This document shows positions 12,494-23,456 of a stretch of DNA of 64,000 nt, one piece after another. Below the pieces are notes generated by a model. It did no database searches. It saw nothing but the letters and a program-made list of their open reading frames with translations, and had not been told where the DNA came from. The stretch is from Euleptes europaea. Its lineage: Eukaryota > Chordata > Lepidosauria > Squamata > Sphaerodactylidae. The DNA is taken from NCBI RefSeq assembly GCF_029931775.1, contig NC_079318.1, positions 59,498,659-59,562,658 on the forward strand, written 5' to 3'. Numbering within the stretch: position 1 is the first letter of the stretch; every line of letters begins with the position of its first letter. Position numbers and translations under genes: made by a program.

Positions 12494-12690
12494 GTGTGTG
12501 TATGTGTAAAATGCCTTCAAGTCATAGCCAACTTATAGCGACCCCTGGTGGGGTTTTCATGGCAAGTGATTAAGCAGAGGTGGTTTGCCATGTCCTTCCT
12601 CTGCAGAGTCCTTCTTGGAGGTCTCCCTTCCAAGTAACGACCCAGCTTAGCTTCTGAGATCTGACAAGATTGCACTGTACTATACCATTC
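12494..12690 (-). mobile_element. 5S rRNA-headed SINE, minus strand, diverged
   Basis: Read on the minus strand, it has a 5S-like head (agatctcagaagctaagctg and gggaaggag-type blocks), a middle like ccacctctgcttaatcac, and a tail like agttggctatgacttgaag followed by a (CA)n run. This is the same architecture as 2934-3121 and 13521-13735. Confidence 0.65.
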
Positions 12691-13520
12691 CACATCCCTT
12701 TGCAAGTATCTAGCAAAATCAAAAGTGAAACAGAGAATATAATTGGAAGAATTAATGTAAACATGTTCAAATTACATGGTTTCTACAGGTTATACAATTA
12801 CGTTTTTCTTTGTTCTTTGTTGATGGGAGGGAATCTTGTCACTTTGATCGAGGATGGAAGTTGTGCACAAGGGAGCATGGTCTTCCCTCACTGGGGGTGG
12901 GTTGCATGGATTAAGATGGGCCAGACAGTAAAGCCTGTATCTCACACTTCCCCCTCTACTTCTGTTTGCAGTTGTTTGGACATAAACACAGCAGCTATTT
13001 TCCCTGGCAATGACCTGGTCTGTGTTGTTCTCTTATATGACCAGGGTTTGTCTCTGGATCCTAATGCCATGGCTGGTATAGAACTCCCAGCTGCCCAGCA
13101 TTTACACCCATGATAGTTTATATTTTTATGATATCTAAAGTCATATATGCATCTTTGAAAATATTGGTTTAATATGTTTAATATGTTTTTAACATTATTA
13201 CAGAAAGTAATATAGTATACTTCCACTGTTCCTATGGACAGCCCCTGTTCTCTGGTTCTTCTGCATGGTGAATCGCTGCCGTCTATATTTGCCTTTTAGG
13301 AATGCCTTCTTAAAATGTTGTTAGTGCGGACTCTTTCTTCTGGATTAGGGTGTTAACAAGCATGTCCCTGTTTTCATCTGGGAAGATGTTAGTGAGTTTG
13401 CAGTATGCATACCTAAACACGTGAAGCCATCTAGCTTAATATATTTGGATGTATTTTGAATAATCATGGATGGCTTTAAAAAAGGATTAGATGAATTAAA
13501 GGTGCAACTATTAACCATGA

Positions 13521-13735
13521 TGTGTGTGTGTGTATGTAAAGTGCCATCAAGTCACAGCTGACTTATGGCAACTCCGTGAGGCTTTCAAGGCAACAGACTT
13601 ACAGAGGTGGTTTGCCATTGCCTTCCTCTGCATAATGACCCTGGTATTCCTTGGTGGTCTCCCATCCAAATACTTGCCAGGGCCAACCCTGCTTAGCTTC
13701 TGAGATCTGATGAGCTCAGGCTACCTTGGGCCATC
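13521..13735 (-). mobile_element. 5S rRNA-headed SINE, minus strand, well preserved
   Basis: On the minus strand the head reads gatctcagaagctaagcagg, a near match to 5S rRNA, followed by tatttggatgggagaccacc. The body has gcaatggcaaaccacctctg and the tail agctgtgacttgatggcac followed by (CA)n. The (GT)n run on the plus strand at about 13521-13537 is the tail of this SINE. Confidence 0.8.
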
Positions 13736-14739
13736 CAGGGCAGGGCACGATATTAACTATGATAGCTAAATCAGACTTGTTCAGAGGCCGTGTATCTCTA
13801 AATATGCAGGCTTGGATCCTAACCCCCACCCTTCCACTTGTGTTAGGTACTTCCACTCATGGAAAAGGGGGAGGACAAATTCTGCCTATTCATCCTCTCA
13901 CTGCAGTTGCCCCTGTACCACCATGGCATTTCTGGGGTTCCACTGTCCCACAGTTTTGGGGGCCATAAAATGAAGCAGGAGGGGGAAAGCTCTGCTTATG
14001 CTGCATAGGATCTTAAGATTCAGTGGGGGAAGTCTGTTTGTCTTCTTGTAATGCTTGTAAGCCTCTCTGCTTATTAAAAAAAATGCTGGATTAGATTGAC
14101 CTTTGGTTCAGTTCTGGAGGCGGTTCTCATGATTTTGTCAAAAACGTTGCAACAACATAGTTAAGATTATCATATTTTGCAAGATTAGGAGTCATATGTC
14201 ATACAGAGGAGGGGAGATGCCATGCCTTGGTGACTCTGTGAGTTTGTCCATTATTAGGGTTTCCCCTAACTGGACTAGCAAACCACATTTCCATAGCTGA
14301 CATTTCTTTCCCTTCCAAAAAGACGCTATTATACATTTAACTACCAGTTGTGCTCCCACATAATGCATTCTTCAACTGGAACGTCATAAAAATGGAACAA
14401 AAGAGTCTAAGGGCCAAGCTGGAAGCAACAGTGACAGCTCTGTGAATTCAAACAGAGGACCTACCCCCAGTTGCGTAGAAACAGGAAACTGGGGATGGGG
14501 CAAGCCCTTTGAACAACGAAAGAGGAATGCAAGTTAGAAATTCGGAATCCCCACCCCCATGGCGTACCTCCTTACACTTTCTCTCCTTCAGTGTTTTTAC
14601 TTGTCAGCTAAACTCCAAAAAAGAAGCATGCTTAGCTAGAAGAAAAACCCTACAGGAGAGGGATTGCCATGAGGTAGGCAGCAGGTGCACAGAGGATTTG
14701 GTGCCTGGACACACACAACCGCTTTCTGCAGAAGAATAA

Positions 14740-15045
14740 CAAGAGGAAGAAGAAGAAGAAGAGTTGGTTTTTATATGCCGACTTTCTCTACCACTTGGAA
14801 GAATCAAACTGGCTTACAATCACCTTCCCCTCCCCACAACAGACACCCTGTGAGGTAGGTGGGGCTGAGGGAGCTCGGAGAGAACTGTGACTAGCCCAAG
14901 GTCACCCAGCTGGCTTCATGTGGAGGAGTGGGGAAACGAACCCAGTTCACCAGATTAATGTCCGCTGCTCATGTGGAGGAGTGGGGAATCAAACCCGGTT
15001 CTCCAGATCAGAGTCCACTGCTCTTAACCACTATACCATGCTGCG
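14740..15045 (-). mobile_element. tRNA-related SINE, family B (Sauria-SINE-like), minus strand
   Basis: On the minus strand it starts at a cagcatggtatagtggttaa head, carries gagaaccgggtttgattccc (B box), tgggtgaccttgggctag, and ends ggtagagaaagtcggcatat, aaaaaccaactc and a (TTC)n run. A second, plus-strand copy is at 39634-39945. Both carry an internal duplication of the ccccactcctccacatga block. The architecture matches squamate Sauria SINEs; the name is from memory. Confidence 0.75.
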
Positions 15046-16599
15046 GACGTTATGGCACGTGTAGCTTGTGGCTTGCCTTGCAGCACTTGTTATATGGAGC
15101 TGTTTGCTAGCACATGCTTCATTTCTCATATTCAGCTTGTGTACATTTCATGGTGTCCTGTATTAACTTTGTCATTGTCCACCAGACCACGCCTCGGGCT
15201 GCCACATTCTGCTCCTAGGCCCACGCTGTGAGGCACAGGAATGTCCTTCTTTTCATTGAAAAGCTGGAGGGAGTGCATTCCTGATCATCATAGGAAATTC
15301 CATCCCCTTCCCCTCACTTTCAGACAGGGTCAGGTCTGTGAAGAGGAAACTTACATGCTCCAGCCATCTCTCATGTATGGCTTAACTTGCTCTTACTGGA
15401 GTCCTGGTTCCTATTGTGAGATACGCTTCTCATTTTGTTTTTGGCAACCTGACACAAAAAATCCTGTTTCTCAGATATTCCAGTAATCAGCATGAATTAC
15501 TCAACAGATGAGTAGTACATTTCATCTTTCTGTCTGTTGCACCCTGACCACTGTTAGTGAGACCCAAGCACTGTATGTCATTCCAAACGTCTGTGGGCTT
15601 TGCAGATCAGGATTTCCCCACTTTTCATTCCTGCTGTTATTTACTGAGCCCCCTTCCCCTTTCGTTCCTCAGGAACAGCATAGGGGGCAAAGAGGGGTCT
15701 GCTGTGGGAGTGAAGAATCTGTCAAAATTACTACACCCCAAGCGGGAAAACCATTCCGTGAGAAGAACTGTATGGTTGGATTCAGGACATTGTTTTTTGA
15801 GGGGTAGTTAGCTGCAAGTGGTTCGTCTTAACCAGAGAATATTGATTGCAGAGGGTAGATTGGTGGACAACCCAAAACATATATGTATTTGGTAATATTA
15901 CTGACCTTATTTTGAAATTTATCAAAGGTTTAATAGTTCTTTAGTGGTTGACATTTTTCTCAGGCAGGTAAGCAATAGTAATTTTTCAGAGCGTTTCAGG
16001 CAATGTGAAAATGGGGCCATTCTTCACGTTATGTATACTTGCTTACCTTTTTGCCTCTGGTAAATATGTTTTGCAGGTTTTCATATCATTTCAGGGTTTT
16101 GTATCTTCAAAAACCTGTAAACCCCGTTAAGCCAGGGTGGGACACTGCTCTGGATGTAATACGTAGGCAGAAAGTGCTAAGGCATACAGAGACAGGTATT
16201 TCCATATCTCTGGTAGCTTGTTTGTCACAAGTCAGAACTGCCTGTCCTTTGGACAATGGAAGTTGCATTTTCGGCTGTTAATAGCTAATAGCATCCAGGC
16301 ATTGATCTAATTATTTTTAAAGCCTCTGGTGCTTGCCACAACAACCAGTCACGGTGAAGTTCATAGGCTAATTGTGTTCCGTTAATGTTTGCTTGTTGTC
16401 AACCTGATCCCAGTTATTGTATTCTGAGAGAAAATGAATTCTTTTCAACTAGCTGCTTTCTTTGAAACAGTTTTTGATTCCTTTTCCACTTGAAGTCTTT
16501 TGTATTATTTTTAGCCCCCAACTGTTTAAGTCTTTCTTTTTACGATGACTTGTGCCCTGTTTTGTTTAATTGCTTTCCACCATCCTCCATACCTTTTCT

Positions 16600-17548
16600 G
16601 GCTTTACTTCATCCTTTATTAGACAAGGCAGCCCGAACTGAGGCCCACTGTGGTGGACTGGAGAGTTTGGGGTGTAGAGGTGTATCAAGGCTAAAACTTT
16701 ATGGTAAGGCCTACATGTGGCCCACATTTAAAGCAGCAGCCTTGCACATCCTTCTCTTCCTAACAGATGTGAGATTGGTAGGTATGTGGGACACAGCCTT
16801 TTCAGCTGCAGCTTGCAGACTTTGGAACGCCTTGTCCAGGAGGTAGGGTTGCCTGGCCTGGCAACCAGCCGGAGCCTGGAGGGGGCATTGGGGGGAACAT
16901 CAGGCGATGGCATGTCTTTACATAAAACCGTAGCATTTTCGGTGATTCATAGAGAGAACTTCTGGGGAAAACTGGAAGTGATGTCAGTCCTCTATAGTAA
17001 TCATTGAAAATTCTATGGTTTTACATGACATCACTTCCAGGAAAGCCTGGAAGTGATGTCAGTCCTCTCTAGGAACCTCTGAAAATTCTATAGGTTTACC
17101 GTAGAGTTTTGGCTAATTCCTAGAGGGACGTGGCATCACTTTCAGGTTTACCCAGGAGTGACTTAGCTGATGATCATTTTTTCCATCACACCACCGACAC
17201 CCACTGGAGGCAGAGGATTCCCAACCCCCACCAGGTGGCTGGCAACTCTACCAGGTGGCCTGTTGGCCTTCTGGAGATATGCAAAAACCGTTGTATTCAG
17301 GAGAACATTTGTTGACAGATGACATAAACTGACCCTTACATGGTATAATGTATTTCTCTAATGCTTTGTTTTTTTGTTTGTTTGGCTGATTGCTGGTTCG
17401 TACTGATTGTAGCGATATTTGCTATTTATGATTGATTTTAGTTACTTCTAGTTGATTTTTTTACTTAGTTTATTTATTTTGTAATCTGCTATGGGTAGTT
17501 CTTAATAGAAAGCTAGAGTAATACAAAAATTTCTAAATAAATAAATAC
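16600..17548 (+). mobile_element. L2/CR1-like LINE 3' end, split by a hAT-type element
   Basis: The segment before 16843 encodes the conserved LINE C-terminal end, with MWDTAFSAAACRLWNALSRR visible in one frame. After 17259 the sequence resumes with the expected downstream part and an AT-rich 3' UTR ending in ataaataaata at 17548. The interruption is the TIR element at 16844-17250. The fragment is strongly 5' truncated. Confidence 0.65.
16844..17250. mobile_element. Non-autonomous hAT-type element with 8-bp target duplication
   Basis: The ends TAGGGTTGCC and GGCAACTCTA are inverted with one mismatch. The flanks are CCAGGAGG (16836-16843) and CCAGGTGG (17251-17258), an 8-bp duplication with one mismatch, which is the hAT hallmark. 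The interior repeats tggaagtgatgtcagtcctc at about 16974 and 17049, with the inverse gacatcacttcca between them, giving strong hairpins. No transposase is encoded. Confidence 0.75.
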
Positions 17549-17989
17549 CATGACCCCCCGCCCCCCCCGGCCTTAATCAGCTTGCTTGACTGAAAAACTT
17601 GCACCCTAATGATGTCATGTTATTCATTTTGTCTTTCGTCGTGTATCATTTCAGCCTAAGGTTGAGCTTCTGTTTAAGACTCTCAGGGCTGCGGCCTGAA
17701 TAAAATAAGGGACTCTTCTTGTTCTGCATGTATTCTCTTTCTCCTAGCAGCTCCATCATAGTAGTCAGTCTGTGGACTCAGTGAGTTGCAGAGCTGCATT
17801 GTTCAGGTTAAGGTCGGGAACACATGTCTATCTTGCTTTTCCTTCAATGGGCTCAGGGGGTATATATGATGCTTCCTTCTTCCAGCACTGCTTGGGATCA
17901 TCAGAATATATGGAACAAAAGCTATAACAGACAAAGTGCTGCTACAAAGCTACTAGCATGAATAATGTTATTCTTATTTCTCTTCCCAG

Positions 17990-18154
17990 GAAGACTATGA
18001 TCGCCTGAGACCATTATCTTACCCCATGACTGACGTCTTCCTCATCTGCTTCTCTGTGGTAAATCCAGCTTCCTTTCAGAACGTGAAGGAGGAATGGGTG
18101 CCAGAGCTGAAAGAATATGCCCCAAATGTACCCTTCTTGTTAGTTGGAACCCAG
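17990..18154 (+). CDS. RHOQ: RHOQ coding exon, residues 68-122
   Basis: The exon is 165 bp, 55 codons, entered after a tcttcccag acceptor and left at CCCAG/gtgggt. It begins [18 protein letters not shown] and ends [12 protein letters not shown], so it starts directly after the DTAGQ motif and ends inside the nucleotide-specificity motif. Confidence 0.97.
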
Positions 18155-21100
18155 GTGGGTCTGAATATTATGAAAGCAAAACAATCCTCTTCCACATCCA
18201 GCATGAATTCCTGGCCCTTAGTTTTAAATATCTTCATGGTCTTGACCTGTTTTATCTTTCTGTTCTTATCTCTCATTCAGTCCCTTTCTGGTACTTTCAC
18301 TCTCCAACTTTGAAATGAAGCCGAAAATTCTGCTGCCCACTTGTGGCTCTGCCAATTCTTCCTGTTGCCTTGAATGCCTTTCCAGAACACTTACATGCTA
18401 CCACCTTTCTCTTTCCTCTTCAGGTCCCTTCTCAGAATTTATCTTTTCCACAAATCATTTGCCTTGCAATCATATTTAACATTTATATAGTGTTTTAGAA
18501 TGTCCAAAGCACTTCACATACCTCATTTTTAATGCAAGGGCAGTACTTTAACTCTTCATATTGTAGATGAGCTGATGGTCCAATTTGCCCAAGGTCACCT
18601 GGTAGTATTTGAACCAGAGAGATCCTGATTTGCAGCTCAGTTTCTTAGCTGCTGCCCTACACCAGCTTTGCTTCTTGGTCCTCCAAGATTCCTTCCAACT
18701 CTTCTATGACATTCTATGACAGCAGTCCAGCCCCTCCAAGTTCCAATCACTCCTACTCCCTCTTTTTTCCAGTCTGTTACTCCCTTGTTCCTTCCAACCA
18801 GATAGATTTTCTTCTTTTTCTAGTTTGCAAGAGAATAAGGGATGTGTCATGGTTAATTCAGACACAGAGCCAGAGAGGATGTCTGCAGTCTTCTAGTCCC
18901 TGTGACTGACTTCCTTAGCCCTATACCACCCAGAAGTGAAGTAAAAGTTCCTCAAGTGTGTCTCACCCCCACCTATTCCTGACCTGATGTTAAAATTTCT
19001 TTCAAAACTTAGGATCGAAAGCAAACACCTGTATGAATTTGTATTGCCCAGTTTTATCAGTTGTGGGATACACATGCTGCAGTGGGATGGGGGGTGGGTG
19101 GGAATCCTCATGGTTCATCGCACAACCAATCACATCTGTTGCAAAAATCCCTTGCCAACTCTTAGGGGGATACTGGAACGAGAGCTTTCCACTCTTTCCA
19201 GGCACTTTTCTATGCAGCATGCGGAACTCTGGGCTGTTGCTCACCCTACTCCCATCTGCAGTGTCGGTGAGTAGTACAAGTGGCACAGTGTTTGCCCTGC
19301 CAGCTTCCCAGGCTAAATGTGGGGCTGTCCCGAGGAAAGAGAGGCCTGCCTTCTCCCAGGATGCTCATGTATATTTTGGGTTCTGTGTTTTGGCACTGCT
19401 GGGCTCGGATCTTCTCAATTTTAAATCTAATAGTTTTAAATGGTTTTATTATTGCAGCTGTTATTGTTTTTTTTTAATTATTTTATACCGGGAAAGAGTA
19501 ATTGCAAAAAATGTTCTAAGATTCAGAGTAGCAATACATGATGCAATGGAAAACAGGCATTTTTCTGTTAATAGTTAATGTGGGGGTGGGTGGGAGGCAA
19601 TTTGCAAGGAGAGGTAGTGGGTGGGAGTGAAACCAGTTCTCCCCGGCAGTCTCTTTTTTCACCTCTCCCCCCATCCAGATGAGCTTATTTCTGATCTCGG
19701 AACCAGCAAGGGCAGGGGAGGAGTTTTGTGGGAGAATTGGCGAGTGGAACAAGGATTAAGTGCCCTTTCCCCACCTGCTGATTCTCTGCTGAAAATGCCT
19801 CACCTTTTGCCCTGTACGGCTCCACTCTCAGAAGGATATCCACTGTGCCCAGTTCCATTCCAAGATTGCAATGCATGAGAAAGCATGTCCATGATTTGTG
19901 ATCTTCTCCCATCAGATTGATCTTCGGGATGATCCCAAAACGTTAGCGCGGCTGAATGATATGAAAGAGAAACCAATATCTATGGAGCAAGGACAGAAGC
20001 TAGCAAAAGAGGTAAGCTGGCTATTTAGAGACCCACAGGGTAGTCCATTGGGTTCTCCTTTCCACCCCCATTTAGAAAGCTTTTATGAAATCTTACATGA
20101 AAGAACAACTGCAGTGAAATAACAGGGTGATATTAACAGGAAACATCAAATGAAAGAACTAGGCCTATACTAATATGCTTGGAACCAATACTTTGAAGTG
20201 GAGGACCAGAAGCAGCAATGCAGCCTCTTTAGAGAACAGCATGGAAGAGTGGATCACCCACTGTTCTCATACCCATGAGATAGCTGTCCTTCGCTAATCA
20301 AGTAGCAGGTGCTCATCATACCAGAACGGTCATACCGAGTTGATTGAAAACCAGGAAAATGCTTTGTGCTTGTTTCAGCAGCAAGCCAGAAATACGTCTC
20401 ATGTGCCAGTGTCATTCAGGCTAATATTGTAATGACAAAATAGTGTGTTTCTCTGCTTTTCATGTGCACATTTCAGTTCTACCTTTTGCTTTCCTCTAGA
20501 CTTCCACACTCACTAAACTACCGCTTACGTTTGGCTCATTTCACAAAAACTTGGCAATGCATGACTTCCATTAAGGGAACTTGAAGGGATTAACACCGTT
20601 CAAACCATTGCTCTATCCAGGTCCATGTTGTCTAATCTGTTGCCAATCCCTCAAGGTGTGTTGGCTCTAATATATACGGTTCCTTTATCCAGCATTGGTC
20701 CTCACTGCCACCAATGGACTTCTGTCCCCGATTCCTCAAACATTTCCAAACAAGCTTTTTAAACTTTATTTACTTTACTGTTATCACTACTATTGCCAGA
20801 AAGAAATACATTAACTGCTACAGCACATGAAGGAGAGACTGGCAGAAGTCCTTTATGTCCCCGAGGACATTCTGGAGAACAGATATCACCTGGTAATTCT
20901 TGGAAAGCTGGGTGGGAATTTTGTTTGGAAGCTGCTCTGCCCATTTGAAGTCAGACACAAACCAAAAGTGCATATAGTGTTAGATCTGGACTGGGGAGAA
21001 CCTTCTAATCTGTGCACCGGTGCCCCTTGTGGCTACAGAATGGAAGAGGAAGGTGGATTCTTCCATAGGCTGGAATACGTGCACATATATATGTACATGT

Positions 21101-22910
21101 ACACCCTTTCCCTTCTGAGCGGTTCAGGCTGACGTCTTTGCCAGGACAGCAGCCAGACTCTGGTCTTACTGTGGATTTCAAGTTTTGCTCCAGATATCGG
21201 TCTGGTTGTCTGCTTGCTTGTCCTCTTGCGTCTCCGTGCCTACATCCTTCATCCAGCACAAGCGCAAAAGGATTTCTTGATTTGGATCTTGGCCTACAAT
21301 TTACCTTCCTGTGGGTCTGGTCAAAGTACTGCAGCCAGTGTTGGTCCCAGCCTCTCCAGGACTTGCACTTCTTGGGTGCTCAGCCATAATGCCCAGTGCC
21401 TCACAGTTCAATGTAACCTGCCTCATAAGAGTTTCTGTGAAAATAAAATGGGACACTGCCATGTATCTTACTTTGTGATCCTTGGAAGGAGGGCTGAATA
21501 CAAACGTGATAAAGCATGCTTTAAAAAAAAGTCTGTAATTATCCCCAACATGGGCTCACAGGGTAGCATTTCCTCAACAAATTCTAGAAGTTGCTGCATA
21601 GCACAATGAAGCAAATTCACTACTGACCAAAGTGACGCAGAAGCGTTCCAAAATTTAGATAAGACTTTGGAAGATGGGGTGAGTCTTGGCGTATCAGTTT
21701 CCAGGGGCAAAAGAAACCATGAACAGGGTACACAAAGAATTGGAAGACATATTGGGATGCATACATTGAAACACAACTTGCAGCTGACTCTATTCCGGGG
21801 GGTGGGGGTTCAGCCCAGCTTCCTCCTGAGTTCACAGGATACTCTTCAGGATACCCAGATATACAAATAAGGTATTTTTGGGGTATATATTCAGGCTGGA
21901 TATAACCGAGTGCACGTCCCTAGTCTTTCCTGACTGGCAGCTCTTCTCCAGGATCTCAGGCTGAGAAAGATATCGGCACTTACTGCCTGAAGTCCTTTCA
22001 ATAGTACTTGTCAGGGACTAAACCTGGGACCCTCTGCATGGAAAGCATCTGCTCTACTGCTAAGCCATAGCCTCCCCCCCCCCTCCGGAAAGCAGGAGAA
22101 TTATCTTATTTCAAGGCTGCAGTGCAATCTTAGCAGTTAATGAAGCCATTTTGCTCATGAATAAAACATAATATTAAATACTGCTAACTAGGTTGGCTCA
22201 TTTAATACTTCTTTTTTTTAATAATTAGAAAATAGCTCTCTGGAATGGAAGAGAATCAAACCACATTAAAATAGTGAGATAATTGAAAGGCTGGCAGTAT
22301 CTTCAGGGCATTCCAAAATTACTACTATTTAAAACGCCAGGTGAAGTTACACTGGATTATGAAGGCTGTTTTTGTTTATAGACTTATTTCTGCTTGGGAG
22401 TTTAATTTTTAAAGAATTGCTCACATGATTCCTTTTGCTCCTTTGCACTTTCTTGAAACACCTCACAATCACAAAGCCACCCATTTAAAACAACCACTCT
22501 GGTTTTAATGTGTTTTTCTTCAGGAACCGAACCTAATGAAATACATTCTAAACCTGTCACCAAAAGACAAAGCAAACGAGTAACTTCTTTTCCTGGAGGG
22601 TCAAACGCTAGAATGTTTTTCACAAGGCAAAGAAAGGAAAAACACAAACCTTTGATGTTTCTGTATAAATGAAAGCCCCACGAGCTTACAAATAGATTTT
22701 GGGGAGGACAGTCAGTGCCTGTGTAGCTATTAAAGACATTTGTTTTCTTGACAGATAGGAGCTTGCTGCTACGTGGAGTGCTCAGCTTTAACACAGAAAG
22801 GACTGAAGACCGTTTTTGATGAAGCTATTATAGCCATTTTAACTCCAAAGAAACACACGGTGAAAAAAAGAATAGGATCGAGATGCATTAATTGCTGCCT
22901 GATCACGTGA
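17990..22910 (+). CDS. RHOQ: RHOQ (TC10) Rho-family GTPase, C-terminal 138 residues in three exons
   Basis: Exons 17990-18154, 19916-20011 and 22755-22910 join in phase 0 at AG/GT borders and encode residues 68-205, ending at TGA 22908-22910. RHOQ is a Cdc42-like small GTPase that cycles between GDP and GTP at the plasma membrane and acts in actin remodelling, vesicle exocytosis and insulin-stimulated glucose transporter traffic. Visible motifs are switch II ([12 protein letters not shown]), the guanine-specificity segment GTQIDLRDD, the ECSAL loop, the polybasic KKHTVKKR and the tail [12 protein letters not shown] is the prenylation box and the neighbouring cysteines are candidate palmitoylation sites. 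The tail separates RHOQ from RHOJ and CDC42. Residues 1-67, including the G1 loop, lie outside or were not found. No disruption is seen. It converges on PIGF. Confidence 0.97.
18475..18665 (-). repeat. MIR SINE, ancient, minus strand
   Basis: Read on the minus strand it contains caaatactaccaggtgacct followed by tgggcaaattgg, catctacaatatgaagag and a tail near aagtgctttgg. These are the ordered core and 3' blocks of MIR. It is strongly diverged, as expected for this ancient family, and lies in a RHOQ intron. Confidence 0.65.
18670..18722 (+). repeat. CR1 LINE 3' terminus
   Basis: The stretch contains agattccttccaactcttct and then atgacattctatgac. This is the typical CR1 3' end, with its short ATTCTATG-type repeat at the very tail. 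Only the end of the element is left. Confidence 0.7.
19916..20011 (+). CDS. RHOQ: RHOQ coding exon, residues 123-154
   Basis: The exon is 96 bp, 32 codons, from [19 protein letters not shown] to QGQKLAKE, with an atcag acceptor and a GAG/gtaagc donor. The local change ISMEQ differs from the human ICVEQ and looks like ordinary divergence. Confidence 0.97.
20012..22754 (+). other. RHOQ: RHOQ last intron
   Basis: Borders are gtaagc at 20012 and ttgacag at 22754. It contains a minus-strand SINE head at 21985-22075. The rest shows no recognised repeat or exon. Confidence 0.9.
21985..22075 (-). repeat. tRNA-derived SINE family A, 5' head only, minus strand
   Basis: On the minus strand it reads ggctatggcttagcagtaga, gcagatgctttccatgcag, ggtcccaggtttagtccctg. 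This is the A-box and B-box head of family A seen at 8386-8600. The 3' part is missing or too diverged. Confidence 0.7.
22755..22910 (+). CDS. RHOQ: RHOQ last coding exon, residues 155-205 and stop
   Basis: The exon codes 51 residues and TGA, starting [18 protein letters not shown] and ending [13 protein letters not shown]. It carries the SAL base-binding loop, the basic membrane-targeting region and the CaaX-type box. Confidence 0.97.
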   Translation: MGACCYVECSALTQKGLKTVFDEAIIAILTPKKHTVKKRIGSRCINCCLIT

Positions 22911-23342
22911 GATCCCCGTCGGGACAATGGCCACACCTACTGTGAAACTTCCCTGCATATACACACTTCTTAAAACCCTCCTGTTAACTGTTCATAAATT
23001 AATTTGGAAGCTGATTTCAGGAATTGGCATTTGGTGAAATCTAGAAGGTGGGGCGAAGGGAGGAGACAAAAATCCCATATCTGTGAAGGAGCAAGCAACC
23101 ATCTGTTCCAAATAATTTATTAGGACTGGAAGGAAAATACAATCTCTCAGGGGTAACACAATTTAGGACACGTGACAGATGCATCATCGTGTTGCCGCAG
23201 CATGCAGACCATGCTGCGAAAGGCCCAATGACGCTTTGAAGAGGCCTGGATAGCTTTGACCCACACGGAAGTCTCTGCACAGTCTTTATAGAATCGGCAC
23301 AAGAAGAAAACAAAACAAAGCCTTCTCTCTTCTTAGCGTCTA
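22911..23342. other. Convergent 3' UTRs of RHOQ (+) and PIGF (-)
   Basis: Only 432 bp separate the two stop codons. PIGF has a canonical poly(A) signal inside this interval (23116-23121, minus). No AATAAA occurs on the plus strand within it; a cataaatt variant sits near 22992 and the next AATAAA on the plus strand is near 24553, inside the PIGF transcript. The RHOQ 3' UTR may therefore run antisense through the PIGF 3' end. Confidence 0.7.
23116..23121 (-). terminator. PIGF: PIGF poly(A) signal AATAAA
   Basis: tttatt on the plus strand reads AATAAA on the minus strand, 222 bp past the PIGF stop codon. This is a normal distance for a short 3' UTR. Confidence 0.7.
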
Positions 23343-23456
23343 TTATCTGCTTTTGTATGTAAGCTGCTTCCTGTTCCAGTATATCCACAAAGGTGCAATG
23401 AGGAGACCGGCCACATAGCCAAAGGTGGCTCCAAGTGAACAGGAAATGGGCCACAC
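23343..23456 (-). CDS. PIGF: PIGF last coding exon (residues 183-219 and stop)
   Basis: The exon starts at 23456 after a ttcctttag acceptor and reads VWPISCSLGATFGYVAGL to NRKQLTYKSR, then TAA at 23345-23343. It holds the last membrane segment and the short cytosolic-type basic tail. Confidence 0.97.
   Translation of the reverse strand: MWPISCSLGATFGYVAGLLIAPLWIYWNRKQLTYKSR

Larger units (their letters stand above)
1..17989 (+). other. Non-coding region upstream of RHOQ exon, probably RHOQ intron
   Basis: No host coding exon was recognised here. The RHOQ exon at 17990 begins at residue 68, so the exons for residues 1-67 must lie upstream. I searched by eye for the G1 loop, the effector region and the DTAGQ segment and did not find them. 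A short exon of about 57 bases could still be missed. The region holds dispersed repeats, listed separately. The long stretches 176-2145, 5195-7509, 8601-9850, 11500-12490 and 15045-16600 show only short chance reading frames and simple repeats. Confidence 0.7.
18155..19915 (+). other. RHOQ: RHOQ intron between residues 122 and 123
   Basis: The intron has GT at 18155 and AG at 19914-19915. It holds the MIR and CR1 remnants at 18475-18722. From 18723 to 19915 no repeat or exon was recognised. Confidence 0.9.

Noticed and set aside
12670-13113. A 147-codon plus-strand frame
   Set aside because: It partly overlaps a minus-strand 5S-headed SINE and shows no known motif.
1-17989. Upstream RHOQ exons (residues 1-67)
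   Set aside because: I searched by eye for the G1 loop and DTAGQ-encoding exons and found no convincing candidate, so none is annotated.
19033-19578. A 181-codon plus-strand frame within a RHOQ intron
   Set aside because: It has no domain and no conservation signal I can recognise, and is not flanked by convincing splice sites in frame with RHOQ.
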